Positions 8,459 to 17,370 of a DNA stretch of 64,000 nt are shown here, in pieces (the stretch's first letter is position 1; every line of letters begins with the position of its first letter). The translations under genes and the position numbers were made by a program. The DNA is from Pigmentiphaga sp. NML080357 (GTDB taxonomy: Bacteria > Pseudomonadota > Gammaproteobacteria > Burkholderiales > Burkholderiaceae_B): the NCBI RefSeq assembly GCF_002188465.1, contig NZ_NINW01000038.1, positions 167,100-231,099 of the forward strand. The letters run 5' to 3'. The notes under the pieces are model-generated. The model worked only from the letters and a program-made list of their open reading frames with translations. It made no database searches and had not been told where the DNA came from.

Positions 8459-9903
8459 GTCCCCTCCTCCATGGCAGCGCCACCGGCGGCATCGAGTACC
8501 CAGGTGTCTTTCGTTCCCCCGCCCTGCGAGGAATTGACGACCAGCGACCCTTGGCGTAGCGCGACCCGGGTCAGCCCGCCGGCCACCATCGCGATGCTGT
8601 GGCCGGACAGCACGAACGGTCGAAGGTCGATGTGGCGCGGTGCAATGCCTTCCTCGACGAAGGTGGGGCAAGTGGACAGCGCCAGCGTGGGTTGGGCGAT
8701 ATAGGCCTGAGGCCTGGCTAGCAGGCGGGCGCGAAAGGCTTCGATCTCGGCACGGCTGGCCGTCGGCCCCACCAGCATCCCGTAGCCGCCCGCGCCGTGC
8801 ACTTCCTTGACTACCAGTTCGGGCAGGTGCGCCAGCACATGGGACAGCTCGTCCGGCTTGCGGCACTGCCAGGTCGGCACATTCTGCAGAATGGGTTCCT
8901 CCGACAGATAGAAGGAAATCATGTCTGGCACGAAGGGATAGATGGATTTGTCGTCGGCCACGCCGGCGCCAATGGCATTGGCCAGCGTGACACGCCCCGC
9001 CCGGTACACCGACAGCAGTCCGGGCACCCCCAGCGCCGAGTCGGCGCGAAAGGCCAGCGGGTCGAGGAAGTCGTCGTCGAGCCGCCGATAGATCACGTCC
9101 ACGCGCTGAGGGCCGCGCGTAGTAAGCATGAATACGGTATTGTCGGAGACGAAGAGGTCGCTGCCCTGCACCAGCTCCACGCCCATCTGCTGAGCCAGGA
9201 ACGCGTGCTCGAAATAGGCCGAGTTGTAGATGCCCGGAGTGAGCACGACCACCGTGGGTTCGTCCACGCCCACGGGAGCCACCGAGCGCAGATTATCCAG
9301 CAGCAGGTCCGGGTAGTGGGCCACGGGCGCGATCCGGTTCTGCACGAACAGTTCGGGGAAGAGCCGCATCATCATCTTGCGGTTCTCCAGCATATAGGAG
9401 ACGCCGGACGGTACCCGCAGATTATCCTCGAGCACATAGAATGTACCGTCCCGATCTCCCCCGGCCTTGACGATGTCAATCCCGGCGATGTGTGCGTAGA
9501 TGTCCCGCGGCACGTCCACGTCCTGCATTTCCGGCCGGTACTGGGCATTGGTATAGACTTGCTCGGCCGGCACCACGCCGGCGCGCACGATGCGCCGCTC
9601 ATGGTAGACGTCGTGGATGAACAGGTTCAGCGCACGCACCCGCTGCGCCATGCCTCGCTGCAACAGTTGCCATTCGTCAGCGGGAATAATGCGCGGGATC
9701 AGGTCGAACGGGATCAGCCGTTCCACGTCACCCGCGTCGCCCCCCAAAGCGAAAGTAATGCCCACCCGCCTGAACACCAGGTCCGCCTCGGCGCGCTTCC
9801 TGGCCAGGGTCTCGCCACGCTGGCGGTCGAGCCAGGCGCAGAACCGCTTGTAGTGCCGGCGGACGGCGCCGGTCTCGAACTGCATCTCGTCATAGGAAAG
9901 CAT
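8452..9903 (-). CDS. Circularly permuted ATP-grasp family protein (predicted peptide/amide ligase)
   Basis: A 483-residue circularly permuted ATP-grasp protein (DUF404/DUF407 type). Family patterns include VLEDNLRVPSGVSYMLENR, VVLTPGIYNSAYFEH, DVIYRRLDDDFLDP, LANAIGAGVADDKS, and the nucleotide-binding VVKEVHGAGGYGM and HIDLRPFV segments. These enzymes are predicted to form amide or peptide bonds with ATP. It is the first gene of the four-gene Anbu cluster. The ATG at 9903 is favoured because AAGG lies five bases upstream; a GTG two codons earlier is an alternative. The 3' end overlaps the alpha-E start. Confidence 0.92.
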   Translation of the reverse strand: MLSYDEMQFETGAVRRHYKRFCAWLDRQRGETLARKRAEADLVFRRVGITFALGGDAGDVERLIPFDLIPRIIPADEWQLLQRGMAQRVRALNLFIHDVYHERRIVRAGVVPAEQVYTNAQYRPEMQDVDVPRDIYAHIAGIDIVKAGGDRDGTFYVLEDNLRVPSGVSYMLENRKMMMRLFPELFVQNRIAPVAHYPDLLLDNLRSVAPVGVDEPTVVVLTPGIYNSAYFEHAFLAQQMGVELVQGSDLFVSDNTVFMLTTRGPQRVDVIYRRLDDDFLDPLAFRADSALGVPGLLSVYRAGRVTLANAIGAGVADDKSIYPFVPDMISFYLSEEPILQNVPTWQCRKPDELSHVLAHLPELVVKEVHGAGGYGMLVGPTASRAEIEAFRARLLARPQAYIAQPTLALSTCPTFVEEGIAPRHIDLRPFVLSGHSIAMVAGGLTRVALRQGSLVVNSSQGGGTKDTWVLDAAGGAAMEEGTC

Positions 9904-10236
9904 GGGCACCTTCGTTATGGCTGCATCCGAAGCTGCTCAAGCAAGGGCCATACCGGGCGGCGTGGGCGCATGAAGGACGCCGTCCCCCCGGGCGCCGCAC
10001 CAGTCCGGAAACCGCATTCCCTTTGCGGGGTCGAGAGCGCACCAACATGATGCCCGTAGGGTGAAGCGCCGCTCGACCATACTCAGCGCGATATGGTTGA
10101 TAAGATAATTTCATATCTTTTCACATACCTCGCCGAATACAATGGCCGGAGCCGCCGCCGCAGGGATGCCCCGCGCGGCCCCGAGGCAGCATGGCGGGGC
10201 ATCGCCCCGCGCCGCCCGCCAGACACGGAGACATCC
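9904..10236. promoter_or_regulatory. Divergent intergenic region between the Anbu cluster and the gentisate operon, with operator-like repeat
   Basis: No gene is seen in this 333-bp stretch. The middle (about 10090-10145) is unusually AT-rich. It contains an inverted repeat AAGATA-N6-TATCTT (10102-10119) followed by TACAAT at 10138-10143, a good -10 element for the plus-strand nagIKL operon. The repeat would overlap the -35 area, so it may be a repressor operator. Promoters for the minus-strand ATP-grasp gene presumably lie here too, but I cannot point to one. No regulator gene is adjacent. Confidence 0.45.
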
Positions 10237-11289
10237 ATGCTCGACAAGACCGCTCCCGATGCCGCGCGCCGCGCCTACTACGACCGCATCGCCCAGAAGA
10301 ACCTGAGCCCCCTCTGGGAGTCCCTGCACACCCTGGTGCCGCCGCAGCCGCAGCCGCGCTGCGTGCCCGCCATCTGGAAATACGAGAAGCTGCGCGCCGA
10401 CGTGATGGAATCCGGCTCCATCATCAGCGCCGAGGAAGCCGTGCGACGCGTGCTGATCCTGGAGAACCCGGGCCTCGCGGGCCAATCGGCCATCACGCAG
10501 ACGCTGTACGCCGGACTGCAACTGATCCTGCCCGGAGAGATCGCGCCCAGCCACCGCCACACGCAATCCGCCCTGCGCTTCATCGTCGAAGGCAAGGGTG
10601 CCTACACGGCGGTCAACGGCGAGCGCACCACCATGCATCCCGGCGACTTCATCATCACGCCGTCGTGGACCTGGCACGACCACGGCAACCCCACCGAAGC
10701 CGAAGGCGGCGAGCCGGTGGTGTGGCTCGACGGCCTCGACATCCCGCTGCTGCGCTCGCTCGACGCCGGCTTCGCCGAGAACTATCCGGAGGCCTCGCAG
10801 CCGGTCATGCGTCCCGAAGGCGACAGCTTCGCCCGCTACGGTTACAACATGGCCCCGGTGCGCCATACCTTCAGCGGAACCTCCTCGCCCATCTTCAACT
10901 ATCCGTACGAACGCTCGCGCGAAGCGCTCGACCAGCTGGGCCGGCGCGGCGAGCTCGATCCCTGGGACGGCGTCAAGCTGCGCTACGTGAACCCGGCCAC
11001 CGGCGGCTACCCCATGCCCACCATGGCCACCTTCATGCAATGGCTGCCGGCCGGCTTCCAGGGCAAGACCTACCGCACCTCCGATTCCACCGTCTTCAGC
11101 GTGGTCGAGGGCCAGGGTAGCGCCCGCATCGGCGACGAAGTCTTCCAGTTCGGTCCGCGCGACGTATTCGTGGTGCCGCCGTGGCAGCCGGTGCAACTGG
11201 CCGCGCTCGAAGACGCCGTGCTGTTCAGCTATTCTGATCGTCCGGTGCAAGCCGCGCTGGGGCTGCTGCGCGAAGAGCGCATCGCCTGA
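10237..11289 (+). CDS. nagI: Gentisate 1,2-dioxygenase
   Basis: A 350-residue bicupin ring-cleavage dioxygenase that opens gentisate (2,5-dihydroxybenzoate) to maleylpyruvate using Fe(II). The N-terminal cupin shows the iron ligands H106 and H108 in [11 protein letters not shown] and a third His in WTWHDHGNP; the second cupin covers about 240-340. The length matches the family (about 345-350). The ATG at 10237 follows ACGGAGACATCC. It is the first gene of an operon with fumarylpyruvate hydrolase and maleylpyruvate isomerase, so the complete lower gentisate pathway to fumarate and pyruvate is encoded. The aromatic feeding the pathway is not revealed; no upstream monooxygenase is present. Confidence 0.95.
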   Translation: MLDKTAPDAARRAYYDRIAQKNLSPLWESLHTLVPPQPQPRCVPAIWKYEKLRADVMESGSIISAEEAVRRVLILENPGLAGQSAITQTLYAGLQLILPGEIAPSHRHTQSALRFIVEGKGAYTAVNGERTTMHPGDFIITPSWTWHDHGNPTEAEGGEPVVWLDGLDIPLLRSLDAGFAENYPEASQPVMRPEGDSFARYGYNMAPVRHTFSGTSSPIFNYPYERSREALDQLGRRGELDPWDGVKLRYVNPATGGYPMPTMATFMQWLPAGFQGKTYRTSDSTVFSVVEGQGSARIGDEVFQFGPRDVFVVPPWQPVQLAALEDAVLFSYSDRPVQAALGLLREERIA

Positions 11290-11323
11290 TCTTCCTTCAT
11301 CCATCCACCGAGGTTTCCGACCC

Positions 11324-12022
11324 ATGTCGTACGTCTTCCAACCCGAACCGGTCACCACGCTTCCCGTCGCCGGCAGCAACGATCAATTCCCGGTGCGCCG
11401 CGTCTATTGCGTCGGCCGCAACTACGCCGCGCACGCCCGCGAGATGGGTTTCGATCCCGACCGCGAACCGCCGTTCTTTTTCTGCAAGCCGGCCGACGCC
11501 GTGGTCGCCGTGCCCTACGGCACGACCCTGGACCTGCCCTACCCCGCCGAGACCTCCAACTTCCACTACGAGATCGAACTCGTGGCCGCCATCGGCAAGT
11601 CGGGCGCGAACATTCCGGTCGAACAGGCGCTGGACTATGTGTGGGGCTATGCAGTCGGCCTGGACATGACCCGCCGCGACCTGCAGATCAAGATGCGCGA
11701 AGTCGGCCGCCCCTGGGAAATCGGCAAGGCCTTCGACCAGAGCGCCCCCACCGCGCCGCTGCACAAGGCGTCCGACGTCGGCCATCTCGACAAGGCCGAG
11801 CTCTGGCTGAAGGTGAATGGCCAGGACAAGCAGCGCAGCGACACCTCCAAGCTGATCTGGTCGGTGGCCGAGACCGTGGCCTACCTGTCCAAGTACTTCC
11901 GCCTCGAGCCGGGCGACCTGATCTTCACCGGCACGCCCGAAGGCGTCGGCCCGGTGGTCAAGGGCGACGTGATGGAAGGCGGCGTGGAAGGGCTGGGCAA
12001 GCTGAACGTGCGCGTGGTCTGA
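11324..12022 (+). CDS. nagK: Fumarylpyruvate hydrolase (FAH family)
   Basis: A 232-residue fumarylacetoacetate-hydrolase-fold enzyme. The metal and substrate patterns are [53 protein letters not shown] and [15 protein letters not shown]. In gentisate operons this protein hydrolyses fumarylpyruvate to fumarate plus pyruvate, the last step of the pathway. It begins 34 bp after nagI and is followed 16 bp later by the isomerase. It could be called simply an FAH-family hydrolase, but the context makes the specific call likely. Confidence 0.93.
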   Translation: MSYVFQPEPVTTLPVAGSNDQFPVRRVYCVGRNYAAHAREMGFDPDREPPFFFCKPADAVVAVPYGTTLDLPYPAETSNFHYEIELVAAIGKSGANIPVEQALDYVWGYAVGLDMTRRDLQIKMREVGRPWEIGKAFDQSAPTAPLHKASDVGHLDKAELWLKVNGQDKQRSDTSKLIWSVAETVAYLSKYFRLEPGDLIFTGTPEGVGPVVKGDVMEGGVEGLGKLNVRVV

Positions 12023-12038
12023 GGCTGGACGAGCTCAC

Positions 12039-12689
12039 ATGGAACTCTACAGTTTCTTCAACAGCTCGACCTCGTACCGGGTGCGCATCGCGCTGGCGCT
12101 CAAGGGCCTCGCCTACGAGTACCGCGGCGTCAACATCCGCACGCTGGAGCACCGCGCGGCCGACTACGTGGCCAAGAACCCGTCGGCCAACGTGCCGCTG
12201 CTGGTGGACGGCGAGGTCCGGCTGGGGCAGTCGTTGGCCATCATCGACTACCTCGACGCCACCTATCCCACCCCGCGCCTGATCCCCGAAGACAAGATGC
12301 AGCGCGCGCGGGTGCTCGAGGTCTCGCTGGCCATCTCCTGCGACATCCATCCGATCAACAACCTGCGCATCCTCAAGTACCTGACCGACGTGATCGGCGT
12401 TACCGAGGATCAAAAGAAGGCTTGGTACGATCACTGGATACAGGATGGCCTGGCCGCGGTCGAACGCCTGCTGCAGGCCCACGGTTCCGGCCCCTACTGC
12501 TTCGGCGACGCCCCCACGCTGGCCGACTGCTGCCTGGTTCCCCAGGTGGGCAACGCCCAGCGCATGGGCTGCGATACGTCGGCGTATGAGCGCGTGATGG
12601 CGGTGTACGAGCATTGCCAGAAGCAACCGGCCTTCCAGCAGGCCGCTCCGGGCAGGCAGCCTGACTATAGTCCCCCCCCTACGCGCTGA
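12039..12689 (+). CDS. nagL: Maleylpyruvate isomerase (zeta-class GST)
   Basis: A 216-residue zeta-class glutathione S-transferase. The active-site segment NSSTSYRVRIALALKG and the VPLLVDG and QSLAIIDYLD glutathione-site patterns are visible near the N-terminus. It isomerises maleylpyruvate to fumarylpyruvate with glutathione, linking nagI and nagK. The last eight or so residues (SPPPTR) and the stop codon are read from a dispersed CCCCCCTACGCGCTGACG repeat, so the natural C-terminus has probably been altered. The convergent aminotransferase gene ends 9 bp away. Confidence 0.93.
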   Translation: MELYSFFNSSTSYRVRIALALKGLAYEYRGVNIRTLEHRAADYVAKNPSANVPLLVDGEVRLGQSLAIIDYLDATYPTPRLIPEDKMQRARVLEVSLAISCDIHPINNLRILKYLTDVIGVTEDQKKAWYDHWIQDGLAAVERLLQAHGSGPYCFGDAPTLADCCLVPQVGNAQRMGCDTSAYERVMAVYEHCQKQPAFQQAAPGRQPDYSPPPTR

Positions 12690-12691
12690 CG
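12673..12691. repeat. Partial copy of a dispersed REP-like element
   Basis: CCCCCCTACGCGCTGACG also occurs, inverted, at 24084-24100 and in a diverged form at 50625-50642. In the two longer copies it is followed by GC-rich inverted segments. Here only this edge is recognisable, and it contains the TGA stop of nagL. Confidence 0.5.
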
Positions 12692-12698
12692 GGAAGCG

Positions 12699-14027
12699 CT
12701 AAGGGGTGGGCTTCCCCTCCAGCACTTTCTTCACCGTCGCGAACAACGTCTCGATCTGTTCCTCGTCGATGATCAGCGGCGGCGAGAATGCGAGGATGTC
12801 GCCAGTGAACCGCACCAGCACGCCCGCCTTCAGGCAAGCCAGGAAAGCCTCGTAGGCACGTGCCCCAGGCTCTCCGGGACGGGGTTCCAGCTCGACCGCC
12901 GCGGCCATCCCGATATTGCGGATGTCCTTCACATGCGGCGCTCCCCGCAACGCATGCACCGCCGACTCGAACACCGGCTCCAGCCGGGCCGCCCGCTCGA
13001 ACAGTCCTTCCCGTGCATACAAGTCCAAGGTCGCCACGGCCGCCGCCGCGGCGGCCGGATGCCCGGAATAGGTATAGCCATGGAACAGCTCGATGGCGTT
13101 GCCCGGTCCCGTTTCGACGATGGCATCGTGAATGGCGCGCGACACGGCCACCGCCCCCATCGGCACAGTGGCGTTGTTGATTCCCTTGGCCATGGTCAGC
13201 AGGTCCGGCGTCACGCCGAAGCGCCCGGCCGCAGTGGCCGCCCCGAGCCGCCCGAACGCCGTAATGACTTCGTCGAAGATCAGCAGGATGCCATGGCGGG
13301 TGCACAGTTCGCGCAAGCGTTCGAGATAGCCGCGCGGCGGCACGATCACGCCCGCCGAACCCGCCATGGGCTCCACGATCACGCCGGCCACCGTCGACGC
13401 GTCGTGCAAGGCCAGCAGGCGTTCGAGCTCGTCGGCCAGGTGCGCGCCCCACGTGGGCTGGCCCTTGGAGAACGCGGCCTCGGCCATATTCAGCGTAGCG
13501 GGCAGATGATCCACGCCAGGCATCAGATTGGCTGCGTAGGCCTTGCGGTTGGCGCCGATCCCGCCCACCGACATGCCGCCGAAACCTACCCCGTGGTAGC
13601 CGCGCTCGCGGCCGATGAACCGGGTGCGCTGGCCTTCTCCTCGGGCGCGATGGTAGGCGAGCGCGATCTTCAGCGCCGTATCGACCGATTCCGAACCGGA
13701 GTTCGTGAAAAAAATGCGGTCCAGGCCGGAAGGCATGATCGCCGCGAGCCGGCTGGCGGCCTCGAAGGCCAGCGGATGCCCCATTTGGAAAGGCGGCGCG
13801 TAATCCAGGGTGCGCATCTGCCGGTGCACGGCCTCGACGATCTCGTCGCGACAATGGCCGGCATTGGAACACCACAGGCCCGCCGTGCCGTCCAGGATCT
13901 GCCGGCCATCGGCATCGGTGTAGTACATCCCCTTGGCCGACACCAGGAGCCGCGGCGCGGCCTTGAACTGCCGGTTGGCGGTAAAGGGCATCCAGAGGGA
14001 CTGCAGGTCGGGCGTATCGGCGGACAT
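12699..14027 (-). CDS. Omega-amino acid--pyruvate aminotransferase (class III PLP)
   Basis: A 442-residue class III aminotransferase, closest in pattern to beta-alanine/omega-amino acid:pyruvate transaminases. It starts near LWMPFTANRQFKAAPRLL, has FFTNSGSESVDTALKIA for PLP phosphate binding, IFDEVITAFGR for the ring-contacting Asp, and MAKGINNATVPMG with the Schiff-base Lys. It would transfer an omega-amino group to pyruvate, giving alanine and a semialdehyde. AAGGAG six bases upstream supports the ATG at 14027 over a longer frame from 14102. It is a single gene, convergent with nagL. Confidence 0.9.
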   Translation of the reverse strand: MSADTPDLQSLWMPFTANRQFKAAPRLLVSAKGMYYTDADGRQILDGTAGLWCSNAGHCRDEIVEAVHRQMRTLDYAPPFQMGHPLAFEAASRLAAIMPSGLDRIFFTNSGSESVDTALKIALAYHRARGEGQRTRFIGRERGYHGVGFGGMSVGGIGANRKAYAANLMPGVDHLPATLNMAEAAFSKGQPTWGAHLADELERLLALHDASTVAGVIVEPMAGSAGVIVPPRGYLERLRELCTRHGILLIFDEVITAFGRLGAATAAGRFGVTPDLLTMAKGINNATVPMGAVAVSRAIHDAIVETGPGNAIELFHGYTYSGHPAAAAAAVATLDLYAREGLFERAARLEPVFESAVHALRGAPHVKDIRNIGMAAAVELEPRPGEPGARAYEAFLACLKAGVLVRFTGDILAFSPPLIIDEEQIETLFATVKKVLEGKPTP

Positions 14028-14193
14028 ATCGGGCTCCTTGCCAGGGCGGGCTGCCTGCGGCCCGGGCGGGCCGGCGCGGCGCTCCATCGGCATGCACAGC
14101 ATCTAGTGTATTGAGATCCGCGTCCGACGGGAAAGACGCGCCCTAGGGCGGCAAGGGTAAACTTGCCGGGATTCCATGCGAGGATGCGTTGCC

Positions 14194-14874
14194 ATGATGT
14201 TGACCCTTCCCGACGTCCTGACGGCCGAGCAGCTGGCGCAATGCCGGCAGGCGCTGGCCGGGGCCGACTGGATCGACGGCCGGTCCACGGCCGGGCACAT
14301 GGCGGTCCATGCCAAGCACAACCTGCAGTTGGCGGCCGACGATCCGCTCGCCGCGCGATTGGGCAATCTCATTCTCGACGTCCTGGGGGCCAACCCGCTG
14401 TTCATCTCCGCCACGCTGCCCCTGAAAGTGCTGCCGCCGGCCTTCAACCGCTACGAAGGCGGCGGCAACTACGGCAACCACGTCGACAATGCCATCCGCA
14501 GCCTGCCAGGCAGCGCGCACCGGGTACGCACGGACATCTCGGCCACGCTGTTCCTGACACCGCCCGAAGACTACGACGGCGGAGAGCTCGTCGTCGAAGA
14601 CACCTACGGCATCCATCGCGTCAAGCTCCCCGCGGGCCACATGGTGATCTACCCCGGCACCAGCCTGCACCGGGTCACGCCGGTCACCCGGGGCGCGCGC
14701 ATCGCCGCGTTCTTCTGGGTGCAAAGCCTCGTGCGCGACGAAACGCAGCGCGAGACGCTCTACCGGATGGACACCGCCATCCAGCAGCTCGCGCGCGAGG
14801 TCCCGGCCAGCGAGGCCCTGGTCCAGTTGACCGGCATCTATCACAACCTGCTGCGGCAATGGTCGCAGACCTGA
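14194..14874 (+). CDS. piuC: PiuC/PKHD-type Fe(II)/2-oxoglutarate hydroxylase
   Basis: A 226-residue protein of the PKHD-type hydroxylase family, near-exact in length to PiuC (about 226). The triad is H96-x-D98 in YGNHVDNA and H159 in [11 protein letters not shown]169 should bind 2-oxoglutarate. In other proteobacteria piuC follows the TonB receptor piuA and is iron regulated. Here no receptor gene is adjacent, and it is instead followed directly by an FMN oxidoreductase. ATG 14194 is preferred to 14176 because a GAGG site lies about ten bases upstream. Confidence 0.88.
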   Translation: MMLTLPDVLTAEQLAQCRQALAGADWIDGRSTAGHMAVHAKHNLQLAADDPLAARLGNLILDVLGANPLFISATLPLKVLPPAFNRYEGGGNYGNHVDNAIRSLPGSAHRVRTDISATLFLTPPEDYDGGELVVEDTYGIHRVKLPAGHMVIYPGTSLHRVTPVTRGARIAAFFWVQSLVRDETQRETLYRMDTAIQQLAREVPASEALVQLTGIYHNLLRQWSQT

Positions 14875-14888
14875 CCGGCGGCCCGTCC

Positions 14889-16010
14889 ATGCCCCTGCCT
14901 CCGCTCGCCCAAATCCCGCCGCAGATCGCCGCCGTCGCGGACTACGAAGCCTATGCGCGCGAGCGCCTCGACGATGCCGCGTGGGCCTACCTCGCGGGGG
15001 GCGCGGCCGACGAGTTGACCTTGCGCGCCAACCGCGAAGCCTTCGACCGCGTGCGGATACAGCCCCGGGTCCTCGGCGACATGACGGGCGGCGGCACCTC
15101 GCTCGATCTACTCGGCGTCCGGCTGTCCTATCCCATCCTGCTGGCGCCGGTGGCCTTCCAGAAGCTCGCGCATCCGCAGGGAGAACTTGCCACGGTGCTG
15201 GCGGCATCGGCCATGAAGGCGGCGATGGTGGTCAGCACCCAGGCCAGCGTCGCGCTGGAAGACCTGGCGCGGGCAGCCGAGACGCCGCTATGGTTCCAAC
15301 TCTACTTCCAGGCCGACCGGAACGACACGCTACGGCTCGCCAGGAGAGCGGAAGCGGCCGGCTACCGGGCGCTGGTGGTCACCGTGGACGCCCCGGTCAA
15401 TGGGGTACGCAATCGCGAGCAGCGCGCGGGATTCGCGCTGCCCGCCGGCATCGAAGCCGTCAACCTGCGAGGCATGCGCCCCATGGCCCAGACCGTTGCG
15501 CGCGCCGGCGAGAGCGCCGTCTTCGGCAGCGGCGCGCTGGACGCCGCGCCGTCCTGGGAGGACATCGCATGGCTGCGCACCATGACGGGGCTGCCGGTGG
15601 TGCTGAAGGGCATTCTTGCGCCGGCCGACGCGAGGCTGGCGGTGGAAGCCGGCGCGTCTGCCATCATCGTTTCCAACCACGGCGGGCGCACGCTGGATAC
15701 GGCGCCGGCGACGCTCGAGGCCCTGCCATGGATCGCCGCCGAAGTGCGCGGCCGCATTCCCATCCTGATGGATGGCGGCATACGCCGCGGCACCGACGTT
15801 TTCAAGGCGATCGCGCTGGGCGCCGCCGCGGTGTTGATCGGGCGCGGCTACCTGCATGGCCTGGCAGCCGCCGGCACGGTCGGCGTGATCCACGTGCTGC
15901 ACATGCTGCGCACCGAGTTCGAGATCGCGATGGCGCTGGCCGGCTGCAGGACCCTTGCCGACATCGACAGGGCTGCGCTCTGGACGCATCCCGCGCCCGG
16001 CCAGCTCTAG
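14889..16010 (+). CDS. FMN-dependent alpha-hydroxy acid oxidase/dehydrogenase
   Basis: A 373-residue TIM-barrel flavoprotein of the lactate/glycolate/mandelate oxidase family. Visible patterns are DDAAWAYLAGGAADE near the N-terminus, ILLAPVAFQKL, PLWFQLYFQ, VTVDAPVNGVRNRE, LKGILAPADA, the active-site IIVSNHGGRTLD (catalytic His and Arg), and MDGGIRRGTDVFKA for FMN phosphate. It oxidises an L-2-hydroxy acid to the 2-oxo acid; soluble oxidase versus membrane dehydrogenase cannot be decided. It starts 14 bp after piuC; an in-frame ATG at 14859, inside piuC, is an alternative start. Confidence 0.9.
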   Translation: MPLPPLAQIPPQIAAVADYEAYARERLDDAAWAYLAGGAADELTLRANREAFDRVRIQPRVLGDMTGGGTSLDLLGVRLSYPILLAPVAFQKLAHPQGELATVLAASAMKAAMVVSTQASVALEDLARAAETPLWFQLYFQADRNDTLRLARRAEAAGYRALVVTVDAPVNGVRNREQRAGFALPAGIEAVNLRGMRPMAQTVARAGESAVFGSGALDAAPSWEDIAWLRTMTGLPVVLKGILAPADARLAVEAGASAIIVSNHGGRTLDTAPATLEALPWIAAEVRGRIPILMDGGIRRGTDVFKAIALGAAAVLIGRGYLHGLAAAGTVGVIHVLHMLRTEFEIAMALAGCRTLADIDRAALWTHPAPGQL

Positions 16011-16049
16011 AGCTGTCCCGCCTAGACGCCCGGCCTGCGCCCAGGCTCC

Positions 16050-17030
16050 TTACATCGGCTCGATGCCCGCCGCCTTCACCAGCTGCGCGTTCGATTCGAT
16101 CTCGTCCTTGATGTAGGCGTCGAATTTCTCCGGCGTCAGGACGAAAGCATCGGCGCCGACCGCGGCAAAGCGCGTCTTGACGTCTTCCGAGGCGAGCGCC
16201 TTGGCCACTTCGGCCTGCAGCTTGTTGACGATGGGCCGCGGCGTCTTGGCCGGCACCATCATCCCTATCCAGAAATTGAATTCCGAGCCCGGAACGCCGG
16301 CTTCCGCCGTGGTCGGCACGTTAGGCAGGATGCTGGAGCGCCGTGGCGATCCCACCGCCAGCGGCACCAGGTGGCCTTCCTTGATCTGGCCGATGACCGG
16401 CGCCACGGGCGAGAAGTAATAATCGACGCGCCCGCTGATGACTTCGGACACCGCCTCGGGCGACCCCTTGAACGGAATGTGCGTGGCGTCGATCTTGGCC
16501 TGCAGCCGGAAGCGCTCGGCATTCAGGTGCGTGGCGCTGCCGGTGCCGGACGAGGCGTAGTTCAGGCTGCCGGGCTTGCTGCGGGCCGTGGCCAGCAGCT
16601 CGGACAGGGACTTGATGTTCTTCGATGGCGCGATCACCAGCACGTTGGGCAGCGTGGAGATCGGCGTCACGCCGGCGAAGTCCTTGACCGTGTCGAACGG
16701 CAGCCTGGCGAAGGTCGAGGGATTGACGGTATGCGACGAAGAGTGGATCAGCACGGTATAGCCGTCGGGCGCGGCCTGCGCGACTTGCGCCGCGCCTATC
16801 GTGCCGCCCGCCCCGGCGCGGTTCTCGACCACCACCGGCTGCCCCAGGCTCGCGGCCAGCTTGTCCGTGATGGCGCGGGCGATGATGTCGGTGGTGCTGC
16901 CCGCGGTGAACGGCACGATTACGCGGATGGGCTTGGTGGGATAGGCGGCTTCCTGCGCACCCGCCGGCGCGTGGGCCAGGGCGATCAGGCAGGACACCGG
17001 AGCGAATGCAGCGGCGCGAACGAACTTCAT
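16050..17030 (-). CDS. Bug/TctC-family periplasmic solute receptor
   Basis: A 326-residue exported receptor: a signal peptide with a hydrophobic core and an AGA cleavage region near residue 26, then the family start YPTKPIRVIVPFTAGSTTDIIAR. Further consensus includes VVVENRAGAGGTIGA, HIPFKGSPEAV and the MMVPAKTPRPIVNKL segment. AGGAGA lies upstream of the ATG at 17030. Bug proteins capture carboxylates or amino acid-like solutes. No TctA/TctB genes are nearby. It is transcribed alone, convergent with the alpha-hydroxy acid oxidase, and about 95 bp downstream of a perfect 12-bp inverted repeat. Confidence 0.93.
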   Translation of the reverse strand: MKFVRAAAFAPVSCLIALAHAPAGAQEAAYPTKPIRVIVPFTAGSTTDIIARAITDKLAASLGQPVVVENRAGAGGTIGAAQVAQAAPDGYTVLIHSSSHTVNPSTFARLPFDTVKDFAGVTPISTLPNVLVIAPSKNIKSLSELLATARSKPGSLNYASSGTGSATHLNAERFRLQAKIDATHIPFKGSPEAVSEVISGRVDYYFSPVAPVIGQIKEGHLVPLAVGSPRRSSILPNVPTTAEAGVPGSEFNFWIGMMVPAKTPRPIVNKLQAEVAKALASEDVKTRFAAVGADAFVLTPEKFDAYIKDEIESNAQLVKAAGIEPM

Positions 17031-17124
17031 GGTTGTCTCCTGGTGCGGATCTCTTTGTACGCGTGCAAGGCGCAGCATAGACGCGGGGATCGCGGCCATG
17101 GCGATCTCGCCAGCGGATCGCCCG

Positions 17125-17154
17125 CCTGCAATTCACCTTTTAGTGAATTGCAGG
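17125..17154. promoter_or_regulatory. Perfect 12-bp inverted repeat, candidate operator
   Basis: CCTGCAATTCAC and its exact reverse complement are separated by six bases (17137-17142). It lies 95 bp upstream of the minus-strand Bug gene start. No T-run follows, so an operator is more likely than a terminator. No regulator gene is adjacent. Confidence 0.55.
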
Positions 17155-17318
17155 AATGATGAGATACGGCGGCGGCGGCGTCAATCGCTGCCACGGCTCA
17201 GGAGCCTCAGTACATTCCCTAGGATTGCCGCCGGCCGCAGCGGGCCTCGGCATGGTTGAGAGCGCGCGCCCGCGCGACTGGCGGGCGGCGATGCGCCGTA
17301 GGTGGAGAGATGGAGGGA

Positions 17319-17361
17319 CGGCACGCGAGTGCCGCCGCGCCCGGCATGAAACCGGGCGCGG
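17319..17361. terminator. Two tandem GC-rich hairpins after the formaldehyde dehydrogenase gene
   Basis: CGGCAC-GCGA-GTGCCG (17319-17334, a GNRA tetraloop) is directly followed by a ten-pair stem with a seven-base loop (17335-17361). They begin ten bases after the fdhA stop on the minus strand. No U-tract follows, so they may be a Rho-assisted terminator or mRNA 3'-end protector. Confidence 0.5.
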
Positions 17362-17370
17362 GCAAGCCGC

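Larger units (their letters stand above)
17031..17370. other. Gene-free 340-bp region with a palindrome and two hairpins
   Basis: No coding sequence is supported here. The region holds an inverted repeat at 17125-17154, upstream of the Bug gene, and two tandem hairpins at 17319-17361, immediately after the formaldehyde dehydrogenase gene. Nothing else is recognisable. Confidence 0.6.
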
